Of a DNA stretch of 64,000 nt, positions 52,946 to 61,525 are shown in pieces (position 1 is the stretch's first letter; each line of letters opens with the position of its first letter). The position numbers and the translations under genes are program-made. Source of the stretch: Brevibacterium casei CIP 102111 (GTDB taxonomy: Bacteria; Actinomycetota; Actinomycetes; Actinomycetales; Brevibacteriaceae); the NCBI RefSeq assembly GCF_900169275.1, contig NZ_FXZC01000009.1, forward strand, positions 43,901 to 107,900, given 5' to 3'. A model generated the notes under the pieces. The model was not told the origin of the DNA. It did not search any database and saw nothing but the letters and a program-made list of their open reading frames with translations.

Positions 52946-53848
52946 TCACTGCGCCGCCTCCTCGGGACGACCGAAGCGGGGGACGGGCGCCCGGCAGTGA
53001 CAGCGCGGATGGAAGGCCAGCTCCTCCTCGTCGGCGAATCCCGTGCGGAGGTCGACGGAGCGGACCATCGGTTCGGCTGCGTCCTCGAGGAGCGCGCGCC
53101 GGAGGACGAGGGCGATGTGGGTGGCGGCGACTCCGGCCGCAAGAGGATCGCTGAGCTCGTCCCGGTCCTGCAGTGCTCTGATCCGCGGGTACTGGTCGAA
53201 CCAGTCCGCATCGGCGTCCCGGAGGCTCAGGCACCCGCAGAGCGTGCACGGCGTGCGTCCCGGTCGCACCAGCCCGGTGAGGGTGACCGTGAACTCCCCG
53301 GCGACGACCTGGCAGTGGTCGATCTCGCGATCGACGAGCCAGGTGGCCGAGTGGAGATCGGGTACAAGGTGCGAGGTCGTGACGACGATGGGATGGGCGA
53401 GGGCCTCGCTCTCGTCGACGCGTGATGCCGTCGAGACCGCGAACCCGGCCAGTGAGAGCTGGTGGGCCACCGGAGAGCGAAGCGGTCCGAGGACTGCGAC
53501 GGTGCGTGCCGCGAGGACCTCGGAGGTCTCGTCGGGGGTCCGCCGGAAGAGCCGAGCCGTGGACAGTGCCTTCGACCCCTTCGCCATCGCCGAGGTGTCG
53601 GAGTCCGAGGGGATGAGGACATCGGCCTCGGCGAGGAGGGAGATGAGCGAGGTCGCCCGAGCGAGGTCGATACCGAGCTCCTGAGCGCGGTGGTGGAACT
53701 GCGCGGAGGCCAGCCCCATCCGCAGGTCCTCGATGAGCGAGGCCTCCGCGGGGAGGAGACCGTCGATGAGGACGGGATCCTCGACCCCGAACTGGAGGCA
53801 GCCGCGGCCGCGCCACGTGATCGGCACACTCGGACAGATCCTCAGCAT
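52946..53848 (-). CDS. TOMM cyclodehydratase-like (E1/ThiF-related) protein
   Basis: 300 residues. The middle region has a Rossmann-like AARTVAVLGPLRSPVAHQLSLAG. Zn-type Cys pairs appear in PCTLCGCLSLRDADADWFDQ and near the end in HPRCHCRA. This layout fits the leader-peptide-binding, E1-like partner of YcaO cyclodehydratases (thiazole/oxazole-modified peptides). No YcaO or precursor peptide gene lies nearby. Actinobacteria keep such a gene at the uvrD2 locus (Rv3196-like), probably with another role. ATG 53848 has GAGG upstream; a longer frame upstream lacks support. Confidence 0.6.
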   Translation of the reverse strand: MLRICPSVPITWRGRGCLQFGVEDPVLIDGLLPAEASLIEDLRMGLASAQFHHRAQELGIDLARATSLISLLAEADVLIPSDSDTSAMAKGSKALSTARLFRRTPDETSEVLAARTVAVLGPLRSPVAHQLSLAGFAVSTASRVDESEALAHPIVVTTSHLVPDLHSATWLVDREIDHCQVVAGEFTVTLTGLVRPGRTPCTLCGCLSLRDADADWFDQYPRIRALQDRDELSDPLAAGVAATHIALVLRRALLEDAAEPMVRSVDLRTGFADEEELAFHPRCHCRAPVPRFGRPEEAAQ

Positions 53849-54374
53849 CACAGTCCTCGCTCTCGGTTCGGGAGCCTCTACGGTAGTGAATGCGCAGCCC
53901 GCGCACCAGAGCGAATGCCAGACTGTGGAAAACCTTGTGGAAAAACGGAAGAGGACAGGTCGGAAAGTCAACCCGACATGCCCTCAACCGCATGATGCCC
54001 CAGGCGCTCGCGGCGACTCGTGCGGCTTCCCCTTCCGCACGCATCTCCGGGTTTTCCGGGGTCAAACATAGAACCTATGCCCCATTCGCGGCCCCGTCAA
54101 TGGCGCATCCGGCCGCCGCGGTCCGCCGATCTGTGGATAACGTGTGGACACCTGCCGACGGGCTGTGGAGGAGCGACTCGCCGCCCGTCGAGTCGAAACG
54201 CGCCGGGGGCAGATGAATGCGTAGGTCACTTCCGATGCGCGGTCGGTCGGCGGCTCCCATCGGTCTGTGGACGGAGGTGTGAGGGCGCTGGATCACGATA
54301 CTCAGGAAACTCACAAGTAGCCACCACGGCCCCTCACGCGCTCTCGTGTCACTGTCGTTCCCTATCATTGGGGC
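53849..54374. other. 526-bp gap with a cluster of DnaA-box-like motifs
   Basis: No gene is supported. Six TGTGGA cores lie on the plus strand: 53924, 53936, 54132, 54143, 54164 and 54266. The one at 54132 reads TGTGGATAA, the exact complement of the classical DnaA box TTATCCACA. A palindrome CATAG-AAC-CTATG lies at 54067-54079. TACCGT near 53880 on the minus strand may be the -10 of the cyclodehydratase-like gene. Confidence 0.55.
54363..54368 (+). promoter_or_regulatory. -10 element TATCAT of the zincin gene (leaderless)
   Basis: TATCAT, 6 nt before the ATG at 54375. Confidence 0.55.
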
Positions 54375-54926
54375 ATGGCAGAGCAGGTTCGGTGGACGGA
54401 GGAGCGTGTGCTCCGGGCGATCGCCCGCGGAGAGATCGTCGTGCGGCGTTCGGCACGGCGGAAGAAGACGATCGCGGTGTCGAAGGAGATCGACACCTAT
54501 GTGCTCAGTGCTCCCGACCGCTACAGCGTCGAGTCGAACATCCGGTCGCTGACCGATCTGTTCAACCGCCTCGCCGCGAGGGACCACTCCTCGGCTGCCG
54601 ACCTCGTCGCCCTCGCCGACGAACTCAACGACCGCTACTTCGCCGGACGCCTGCGGCCGGCGTCGATCCGGTGGGTGACGAACCAGAACCTCAGCCGGTG
54701 GGCGTCGACGACGACGTCGACCGGCGACATCAGGATCTCCCACCGGCTGCAGTCCGTGCCGCGCTGGGTGCTCGAGACCGTCATCGTCCACGAACTCGCG
54801 CACCTGCAGATCGGCCCGCACACCAAGGAGTTCCACGCTCTTGCCGACCGTCACCCGAGGCAGGCGGAGGCGAAGCTCTATCTCGACGGCTTCAGCGCGG
54901 GGGAGCGCTTCGGCCGCGGCACCTGA
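54375..54926 (+). CDS. YgjP/M48-like zinc metalloprotease (DUF45)
   Basis: 183 residues. VIVHELAHLQIGPHTKEFHAL carries HExxH plus a downstream His, the zincin pattern of YgjP/SprT-like (DUF45) proteins. A basic N-terminal part (RRSARRKKTIAVSKE) fits the family. There is no signal peptide, so it is cytosolic. Substrate unknown. The ATG lies 6 nt after TATCAT, predicting a leaderless mRNA. Confidence 0.85.
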   Translation: MAEQVRWTEERVLRAIARGEIVVRRSARRKKTIAVSKEIDTYVLSAPDRYSVESNIRSLTDLFNRLAARDHSSAADLVALADELNDRYFAGRLRPASIRWVTNQNLSRWASTTTSTGDIRISHRLQSVPRWVLETVIVHELAHLQIGPHTKEFHALADRHPRQAEAKLYLDGFSAGERFGRGT

Positions 54927-54983
54927 GGCGGCCGTGCGCGGGGTCCGTTCGGCTGCCGCGTGACCGACCGCTCATCGATCCGT

Positions 54984-55529
54984 TCAGGCGCCTAGTGCGA
55001 ACACCTCGGCTGTGGCCCGATAGAGCTGCGGAAGGCGCTCGACGAGGTCGGGTATGAGGTCCTCGGGAAGTCTGCGGATGGGGAACCAGGCCACGTCGAT
55101 CGATTCCTCGGAGACCCTCGGCAGATCCGCCGTCTCGGCGACGGCACCGTAGACGACGTCGAAATGGCGTCGGCACGTGCCGAAGTCACCGGCCAGCTCG
55201 TGGATGTCGAGGTCGATGGGGGCAGGGGAGACCCATGAGAGCGAGCCGATCCCGCTCTCCTCGAGCGCCTCGCGTCTCGCCGCCTCCCGCAGGCTCGCAT
55301 CACCGGGTTCGAGGTGACCCCCGAACTGCATCCAGGCCCCGGCCTTCCGGTGGTGGTTGAGGAGGACCGCTTCGGCGGCGGGGTCGATGACGAGGCAGCT
55401 CGCCGTGACATGCTCGGACGTGCCCTCACGCACGAGCGCCGAGGCCCCGCTGTGCTCGAAGAGCTCAGCGAACGCCTCGGCGTTGACGATGCCCGTGATC
55501 TCCGCGCGAGCGGTGTCGAGGTCGATCAC
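54984..55529 (-). CDS. Nudix hydrolase
   Basis: 181 residues. The Nudix box reads GGHLEPGDASLREAARREAL then EESGI, the common GxxxEpgDxSL variant of the motif. Upstream SCLVIDPAAEAVLLNHHRKA is the usual first strands. It likely hydrolyses a nucleoside-diphosphate-linked compound; the substrate is unknown. GTG 55529 follows the upstream gene's stop by 1 nt (TGAGGTG), so the two are translationally linked. Confidence 0.8.
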   Translation of the reverse strand: MIDLDTARAEITGIVNAEAFAELFEHSGASALVREGTSEHVTASCLVIDPAAEAVLLNHHRKAGAWMQFGGHLEPGDASLREAARREALEESGIGSLSWVSPAPIDLDIHELAGDFGTCRRHFDVVYGAVAETADLPRVSEESIDVAWFPIRRLPEDLIPDLVERLPQLYRATAEVFALGA

Positions 55530-55530
55530 C

Positions 55531-57123
55531 TCACTTCTCGTCGCGGTCCGTGGAGTCAGGGCCCTCAGCGGTCGACTCGTCCTCGGTCGCCGCGGACTCG
55601 TCATCCGTCGACCTGTCGCCCCGCGCGCTGTCACCCCGCGCGCTGTCGGCCTGGGAACCGTCGGTGGAGGAGTCGTCGGCGGAGGAGTCGCCATCGTGCG
55701 ACGCGGATGCCGAACCGTCCTCGGCGTCGCCGCGCGCCTGCGCCGGATCCTCGGCACCGGCAGACGAGTCGGTCGCGGTGGCCGTGGCGTCGCTGCCGTC
55801 CGTGCCTTCGGCGAGGATGCGGCTGAGCGCCTCGTCGAGGGTCGATCCGCCCTCCCATTCCGCGCGACGGCGTTCGCTGTAGCCGAGCGGGTCGTCGAGG
55901 TCCTCGGTCGTGGGCAGGAGGTCGGGATGGGAGAAGACCTTGTCCCGGGCCTCCGCCCCGCCCTGCGTCTCGAGGTACCCGAAGAGCGCGGCGGCGTCGC
56001 GCAGCCGGCGAGGATTGAGCTGGAGTCCGACGAGGGTGGAGAAGGTCTTCTCCGCAGGGCCGGCGGTCGCCCGTCGACGGCGCAGGGCCTCGCGGATCTG
56101 CTCGCGAGCCGGAAGCTTCTCGCACGCGGCGTAGACGACGACGTCGACCCAGCCGGCGATGACCGCAAGGAGGTTCTCCAGGGTCGTCAGCGCCCGCTTC
56201 TGCTCGTCCGTCGTCGGCGGGTTGAACAGGCCCTGGCGGATGTTGTCGCTGAGGTCGGAGATGTTCGAGGGATCGATCGACGAAGCCATCTCCTCGATCT
56301 GCGAGGTGTCGACCTTGAGGCCCTGAGCGTATCGGGTGAGTGCGGTCTCGACCTGAGCGCTCAGCCACGGAGCGCGCTCGAAGAGTGCGAGGTGCGCGAG
56401 CTCCTGGGCGGCGAGGTAGATGCGGACCTGGGAGACGTCGACGCCGATCTCCTCGGCGAACGCGGCGATGTTCGACTCGACGAGGACGGCCTGGTCGTGG
56501 GGGAGCAGAGGCAGTCCCACCTCGGTGCCGGTGAGCACGCTCTCCGACAGCGCCCCGACGGCCTGACCGATCTGCATCGAGAACATCGAATCGCTCATCG
56601 AGGAGAACATCGACGAGGCACCGGCGAGGATGCCCTTCATCTCTTCGGGCATCTGGGTCTGCAGGGTGTCGGTGAGCGCGGTCGACATGTTGTCCTTGAT
56701 CGGCTCGACGAAGCGCTGCCAGCCCGGCATCGTCCGTTTGACCCAGTCTGCGCGGGTGAGCGTCGACGTCGACCGATTGGCCACGGAGAGGTCCGTCGCC
56801 TCGGCGAGCCACAGCTCGGAGAGGCGGAATGCATCCGTGGTCGCGTGGACCGCGTCATCGCCGACAGCGGGATCGGGGGAGGGGACGCTGCGCAGGGCGA
56901 TCGAGGTCGCCTGCGCAGTCGGGTCGGCTCCCTGCCCGAAGAGCCCCTGCATCTGGTTCATGATCGTCGCCATCATTGCGGGGTCGATCGAGAAGCCCTG
57001 TGCACCGCCGGCACCCTGCGCGCCGTCCGAGCCGCCCTGACCACCCTGGCCGAAGAGCATTCCGAAGATCTGCTCGAAGGGGTTCTGCTCGTTGCTGTTG
57101 TCGTTGGTGTTGTCGTTGCTCAT
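55531..57123 (-). CDS. Zinc-dependent metalloprotease-like DUF2342 protein
   Basis: 530 residues. The N-terminal 60 residues are Gln/Gly/Asn-rich. The DUF2342 (zincin_2) core has IYLAAQELAHLALFERAPWL near residue 250, where the family has an ExxH metal motif inside a helix, and LQLNPRRLRDAAALFGYLE later. The last roughly 90 residues are acidic Asp/Ser/Ala repeats. Rv3195 is the M. tuberculosis counterpart beside the Lon-like protease. ATG 57123 is chosen; GTG 57141 is six codons longer. Proteolytic activity is predicted from family only. Confidence 0.75.
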   Translation of the reverse strand: MSNDNTNDNSNEQNPFEQIFGMLFGQGGQGGSDGAQGAGGAQGFSIDPAMMATIMNQMQGLFGQGADPTAQATSIALRSVPSPDPAVGDDAVHATTDAFRLSELWLAEATDLSVANRSTSTLTRADWVKRTMPGWQRFVEPIKDNMSTALTDTLQTQMPEEMKGILAGASSMFSSMSDSMFSMQIGQAVGALSESVLTGTEVGLPLLPHDQAVLVESNIAAFAEEIGVDVSQVRIYLAAQELAHLALFERAPWLSAQVETALTRYAQGLKVDTSQIEEMASSIDPSNISDLSDNIRQGLFNPPTTDEQKRALTTLENLLAVIAGWVDVVVYAACEKLPAREQIREALRRRRATAGPAEKTFSTLVGLQLNPRRLRDAAALFGYLETQGGAEARDKVFSHPDLLPTTEDLDDPLGYSERRRAEWEGGSTLDEALSRILAEGTDGSDATATATDSSAGAEDPAQARGDAEDGSASASHDGDSSADDSSTDGSQADSARGDSARGDRSTDDESAATEDESTAEGPDSTDRDEK

Positions 57124-57252
57124 GATCTCACGCGCCTTCACGAATCGTAGTCATCACCACGGTAACCGCCGTACCTGTCAGAAGCTTCCCAATCCCGCCC
57201 GATGTTCGCACCGGGCGAAAGGAGTCTGAGAATTCCGTGACCTGCTTTCAAC

Positions 57253-57258
57253 TAGACT
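57253..57258 (+). promoter_or_regulatory. -10 element TAGACT of the Lon-like protease gene
   Basis: TAGACT, 28 nt before the ATG at 57286. It predicts a leader of about 20 nt containing AAAGGA, so this start has a ribosome site, unlike the leaderless genes nearby. Confidence 0.5.
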
Positions 57259-57285
57259 GGTCACGCGGTGCAGCGAAAGGAATAC

Positions 57286-58425
57286 ATGTCTGAGAATGCC
57301 CCCCGGGCCGTGCCGGTGACGGCGCCGTCCCAGCGGAGCCGAGCCCGCCGACGTTCACCCCGTTTCGCCACGTCCTCCGGCGTCATGACCTATCTCCTCA
57401 TCGCCCTTGCCGTGCTCCTGCCCGTGCCCTACATGCTCCAGCTGCCGGGGCCGGTGTTCAACACCCTCGGTGACTATCAGGGGAAGCCGATGATCAGCGT
57501 CTCCGGCGCCCAGACCTACCCCACCGACGGGAAGATCGACATGCTCACCGTCGCCGTGAGCGGTGGACCCGGACGCGACACCTATGCCTCGCAGGCGCTC
57601 GGGGCGCTCATCCGCGGCAAGGAGACGGTGGTTCCGACCGAGGCCTACTATCCGCTCGAGACGACCCGCGAGCAGGTCGCGGAATCGAACTCGTATGAGA
57701 TGACGTCGAGCCAGGACGTCGCCGTCGCCGCTGCGATGGAGCAGCTCGACAAGCCGTACACGGTCTCCCTCCTCGTCGACGAGGTGACCCAGGGTGCTCC
57801 GGCCGACGGTCGGCTGGAGTCGGGAGACCGGATCCTCTCCGTCAACGGCACCGGCCTCGAATCCGACCCCGAGGCGGCTGTGAAGATGAGCACGACCGTG
57901 CAGAACTCGGACTCCGTCGATCTCGTCGTCGACCGGGACGGCGAACAGGTCGAGCTCACCCTCGAGCCTGCGACGATCCAGGGACGCAACGCCATCGGCA
58001 TCACGATGAAACAGGATTTCGAGTTCCCCGTCGACGTCACCTTCAACGTCGACGGCATCGGCGGACCGTCCGCCGGCACGATGTTCGCCCTCGCGATCGT
58101 CGACGAGCTCACTCCGGGGGCGATGACCGGCGGCAAGCACGTCGCCGGCACCGGTGAGATCACCCCCGCCGGACAGGTCGGCCCCATCGGCGGAGCCCGG
58201 CAGAAGGTGGCGGCGGCGACCGCGGCGGGAGCGAAGCTCTTCCTCTCGCCCGCCGGCAACTGCGCCGAGGTCATCGCCGCAGCCGACCAGTCGAAGATCA
58301 CCGTTGCACGCATCGACACCCTCGACGACGCGCAGAACGCCGTCGAGGGCTTCGCCGCCGGGGACACGTCCGCACTGAAGACGTGCCCGGCCGGCGACTC
58401 CACCAATGAGAAAGGGAAGCAGTGA
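57286..58425 (+). CDS. Membrane-anchored PDZ-Lon-like serine protease (S16)
   Basis: 379 residues. A basic N-terminus and one transmembrane helix (VMTYLLIALAVLLPVPYML) anchor an extracytoplasmic chain. A PDZ domain (about 155-245: LVDEVTQGAPADGRLESGDR) is followed by a Lon-type proteolytic domain: IGGPSAGTMFALAIVDEL has the nucleophile Ser and GGARQKVAAATAAGA the general-base Lys. ATG 57286 has AAAGGA upstream; an in-frame GTG at 57268 is less likely. It is followed by the UPF0182 gene (GTGA overlap), as in Rv3194c-Rv3193c. Confidence 0.9.
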   Translation: MSENAPRAVPVTAPSQRSRARRRSPRFATSSGVMTYLLIALAVLLPVPYMLQLPGPVFNTLGDYQGKPMISVSGAQTYPTDGKIDMLTVAVSGGPGRDTYASQALGALIRGKETVVPTEAYYPLETTREQVAESNSYEMTSSQDVAVAAAMEQLDKPYTVSLLVDEVTQGAPADGRLESGDRILSVNGTGLESDPEAAVKMSTTVQNSDSVDLVVDRDGEQVELTLEPATIQGRNAIGITMKQDFEFPVDVTFNVDGIGGPSAGTMFALAIVDELTPGAMTGGKHVAGTGEITPAGQVGPIGGARQKVAAATAAGAKLFLSPAGNCAEVIAAADQSKITVARIDTLDDAQNAVEGFAAGDTSALKTCPAGDSTNEKGKQ

Positions 58426-61403
58426 GCACTTCGTCCTCACCCACCTCCGCGAGAATGCCCGGATCTGGATCCAAGCGTTCCCCCCTGCTGCTCACCCTCG
58501 TGACGGTGGCGATCCTCCTCGTCGCCTTCATCGCGTTCACCCAGGTCTACACCGAGGTGCTGTGGTTCGGTCAGATCGGTGCCGGCGACGTGTTCCGCAC
58601 GATGTGGTTCACCCGCGGCATCACCTTCCTCGCCGGCTTCGTCGTCATGGCCGTCCCGGTGTGGCTGAGCCTGCACCTGGCGTATAGGAACCGACCGGTG
58701 TACGCACCGACGACCCCGCGCCAGGAGAACCTCGACCGCTACCGCGAGGCCATCGAGCCCCTGCGCCGGGTCGCGACCCTGGCCATCCCCGCCGTCGTCG
58801 GCATCCTCTCCGGCATCACCGCCTCCGCGCAGTGGAGCACGGTCCTGCAGTGGATCAACGCGACGCCGTTCGGCGAGACCGATCCGCAGTTCGGCATCGA
58901 CAAGTCCTTCTTCGTCTTCGTCCTTCCCGGTCTGCGGCTCATCGGCGACACGCTGGGGATGGCGCTCGTGCTCTCGCTCATCGCCGCCCTCGTCGCGCAC
59001 TACCTCTTCGGCGGCATCCGCCCAGGAGAGCAGCGGGGGATCGTGCTGACGAAGACCGCGCAGTGGCAGATCGGCATCACCGTCGCCGTGCTCGTCCTCG
59101 TCCAGGCCGGTCGCCTGTGGCTAAGCCGCTATGACCGGCTCACCGCGACCGGCGGCATCGTCCCCGGTGTCACCTACGTCGACGACCGGGCCGCGCTGCC
59201 GGCGATGGCGATCGTCGCGATCGCCGCCGTCCTCGTCGCCCTCCTCTTCGTCTACACCGCGTGGAAGGGCAACTGGCGGATCTCGATCATCGCCACCCTC
59301 ACCCTCCTCGTCCTCGGCGGGGTCTCGATCATCGCCTACCCTGCGCTCGTCCAGCAGTTCCAGGTCAATCCCTCCCAGCAGAGCCTCGAATCCGAGTACA
59401 TCCAGCGCAACATCGACGCGACCAGGGAGGCCTTCGACTTCGACGACATCGAGGTCACCCCGTACGAGCCGAGCACGAGCGGTGAGAAGGGAGCGCTGCG
59501 CGAGGACGCCGAGACCGCGGCATCGATCCGCCTCCTCGATCCCAACCTCGTCTCCGACACCTTCCGCCAACTCCAGCAGGTGCGGCCGTACTACTCGTTC
59601 CCCGCCCAGCTCGACGTCGACCGCTACAACATCGACGGGCAGATGCGCGACACGGTCATCGCCGTGCGCGAGCTCAGCCCCGCCTCGGTGAACAACCAGA
59701 GCTGGTACAACCGGGCGATCGTCTACACGCACGGATTCGGCGTCGTCGCCGCCAACGGCAACCAGCGCAATCCCGACGGCGAACCGACGTTCATGGAGTC
59801 GGACATCCCGCCGCAGGGCGAGTTCCCCGAATACGAGCCGCGCGTCTACTTCGGCGAGAGCTCTCCCGAGTACTCGATCGTCGGCGGACCCGAAGGGGCC
59901 ACACCGCGCGAGCTCGACTACCCCTCGGACGAAGAGGGCGGTTCGGGTCAGGTCAACAACACCTTCCAGGGCGACGGCGGCCCATCCGTGGGCAGTCTCT
60001 TCAACCGCCTCGCATACGCGCTGAAGTACCAGGACGAGCAGATCCTCCTCTCCGATGCGGTGAACTCGGAGTCGCAGATCCTCTACGAACGCCATCCGCG
60101 TCAGCGCGTCGAGAAGCTCGCTCCGTTCCTCAAGATCGACGGCGACCCCTACCCGGCGGTCGTCGACGGCAAGATCAAGTGGATCCTCGACGGCTACACG
60201 ACGGCCAAGGACTACCCGTACTCGACACCGCAGCCCCTCCAGGAGGCCACGGAGGATTCGACGACGGCGACCGCACCCGGCACGGTCGCGACCCTGCCGG
60301 ATGAGGAGGTCAACTACATCAGGAACTCCGTGAAGATCACCGTCGACGCCTACGACGGCTCCGTCGACATGTACCAGTGGGATGAGAACGACCCGGTGCT
60401 CAAGACGTGGATGAAGATCTTCCCTGGTCTCATCCAGCCCGCGTCGGAGATGTCCGGTGACCTCATGAGCCACGTCCGCTACCCCGAGGACATGTTCAAG
60501 GTCCAGCGTGAGCTGCTCACCCGCTACCACGTGACCACGGCGAGCGAGTTCTACACCGGGCAGGACTTCTGGGCCCTGCCGACCGATCCGACGAAGCAGG
60601 CGAACAGCGGTCTCACGCAGCCGCCGTTCTACATGACCCTGCAGATGCCGGGTCAGGAAGCGCCCTCGTTCTCGCTCACGAGCTCCTACATCCCGGCCCG
60701 ATCCTCGGAGGGTCAGTCGCGGAACAACCTCACCGGCTTCCTCTCCGCCGATGCGGACGCCGGGGCGACGAAGGGCGAGATCTCGGAGAACTACGGCAAG
60801 CTCCGGCTCCTCCAGCTGCCGCGCAACACGACCGTTCCAGGCCCCGGTCAGGCGCAGAACAACTTCAACACCGCGCCCGAGGTCCAGCGCAGCCTCAACC
60901 TGCTGCGTCAGGGTGAGTCGCAGGTCCAGAACGGCAATCTGCTCACCCTGCCGCTCGGCGGCGGACTGCTCTACGTCCAGCCCGTCTACGTCCGCTCGGC
61001 CGGTGAGACCTCGTACCCGCTGCTCCAGCACGTGCTCGTCGCCTTCGGTGAGAACATCGGGTTCGCCCCGACCCTCGACGAGGCGCTTGACCAGGTGTTC
61101 GGCGGTGATTCGGGCGCCGAGGCCGGCGACGCGGGCACGGAGTCCGGCGGTGGCGGAACCGCAGGCACCTCCGGAGGCGAGGGTGAGGGCGATCAGCCCG
61201 CCAACAAGAGCCTCAACGATGCCCTCGAGGAGGCGCGCAAGGCGATGGAGGACTCCGACGCCGCGCTCAGGGAGGGCAACTTCGAGGAGTACGGCAAGGC
61301 GCAGGACCGCCTGCGGAAGGCCCTCGAGGACGCCGTGGCCGCCGACCCCTCGATCGCCGAGGACGGCACCCAGTCGCCTGCTCCCAATGAGGGCGGGAAC
61401 TGA
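58422..61403 (+). CDS. UPF0182 family large membrane protein
   Basis: 993 residues. The first roughly 310 contain about seven transmembrane helices; a large extracytoplasmic domain follows (for example YTHGFGVVAANGNQ and DVDRYNIDGQMRDTVIAVRE), then an acidic Gly/Ser/Glu-rich C-terminal tail with a short coiled coil. This is the size and layout of UPF0182 (Rv3193c-like). Function is unknown; an envelope role is inference. The GTG start overlaps the protease stop by 4 nt, and a strong terminator follows. Confidence 0.92.
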   Translation: MSTSSSPTSARMPGSGSKRSPLLLTLVTVAILLVAFIAFTQVYTEVLWFGQIGAGDVFRTMWFTRGITFLAGFVVMAVPVWLSLHLAYRNRPVYAPTTPRQENLDRYREAIEPLRRVATLAIPAVVGILSGITASAQWSTVLQWINATPFGETDPQFGIDKSFFVFVLPGLRLIGDTLGMALVLSLIAALVAHYLFGGIRPGEQRGIVLTKTAQWQIGITVAVLVLVQAGRLWLSRYDRLTATGGIVPGVTYVDDRAALPAMAIVAIAAVLVALLFVYTAWKGNWRISIIATLTLLVLGGVSIIAYPALVQQFQVNPSQQSLESEYIQRNIDATREAFDFDDIEVTPYEPSTSGEKGALREDAETAASIRLLDPNLVSDTFRQLQQVRPYYSFPAQLDVDRYNIDGQMRDTVIAVRELSPASVNNQSWYNRAIVYTHGFGVVAANGNQRNPDGEPTFMESDIPPQGEFPEYEPRVYFGESSPEYSIVGGPEGATPRELDYPSDEEGGSGQVNNTFQGDGGPSVGSLFNRLAYALKYQDEQILLSDAVNSESQILYERHPRQRVEKLAPFLKIDGDPYPAVVDGKIKWILDGYTTAKDYPYSTPQPLQEATEDSTTATAPGTVATLPDEEVNYIRNSVKITVDAYDGSVDMYQWDENDPVLKTWMKIFPGLIQPASEMSGDLMSHVRYPEDMFKVQRELLTRYHVTTASEFYTGQDFWALPTDPTKQANSGLTQPPFYMTLQMPGQEAPSFSLTSSYIPARSSEGQSRNNLTGFLSADADAGATKGEISENYGKLRLLQLPRNTTVPGPGQAQNNFNTAPEVQRSLNLLRQGESQVQNGNLLTLPLGGGLLYVQPVYVRSAGETSYPLLQHVLVAFGENIGFAPTLDEALDQVFGGDSGAEAGDAGTESGGGGTAGTSGGEGEGDQPANKSLNDALEEARKAMEDSDAALREGNFEEYGKAQDRLRKALEDAVAADPSIAEDGTQSPAPNEGGN

Positions 61404-61441
61404 GCCGAAGACGGCCTGAGCCGAACGCAGCCTGAGCCGAA

Positions 61442-61480
61442 GACGACGGCCCCCGGAGGACTTCTCCGGGGGCCGTCGTC
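61442..61480. terminator. Terminator after the UPF0182 gene
   Basis: GACGACGGCCCCCGGAG and CTCCGGGGGCCGTCGTC form a perfect 17-bp stem with a 5-nt loop, 39 nt after the stop. It lies between convergent genes. Confidence 0.88.
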
Positions 61481-61525
61481 GTGCAGGGCGGACCGGATGG
61501 GGCCGCCTCGGCGGGGGAGCGGTGA

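Noticed and set aside
52946..53848. Full thiazole/oxazole peptide biosynthesis cluster
   Set aside because: No YcaO, dehydrogenase or precursor peptide gene is visible within the window.
53849..54374. Chromosomal origin of replication
   Set aside because: DnaA-box-like motifs are present but dnaA, dnaN, recF and rpmH are not adjacent, and no AT-rich unwinding region is seen.
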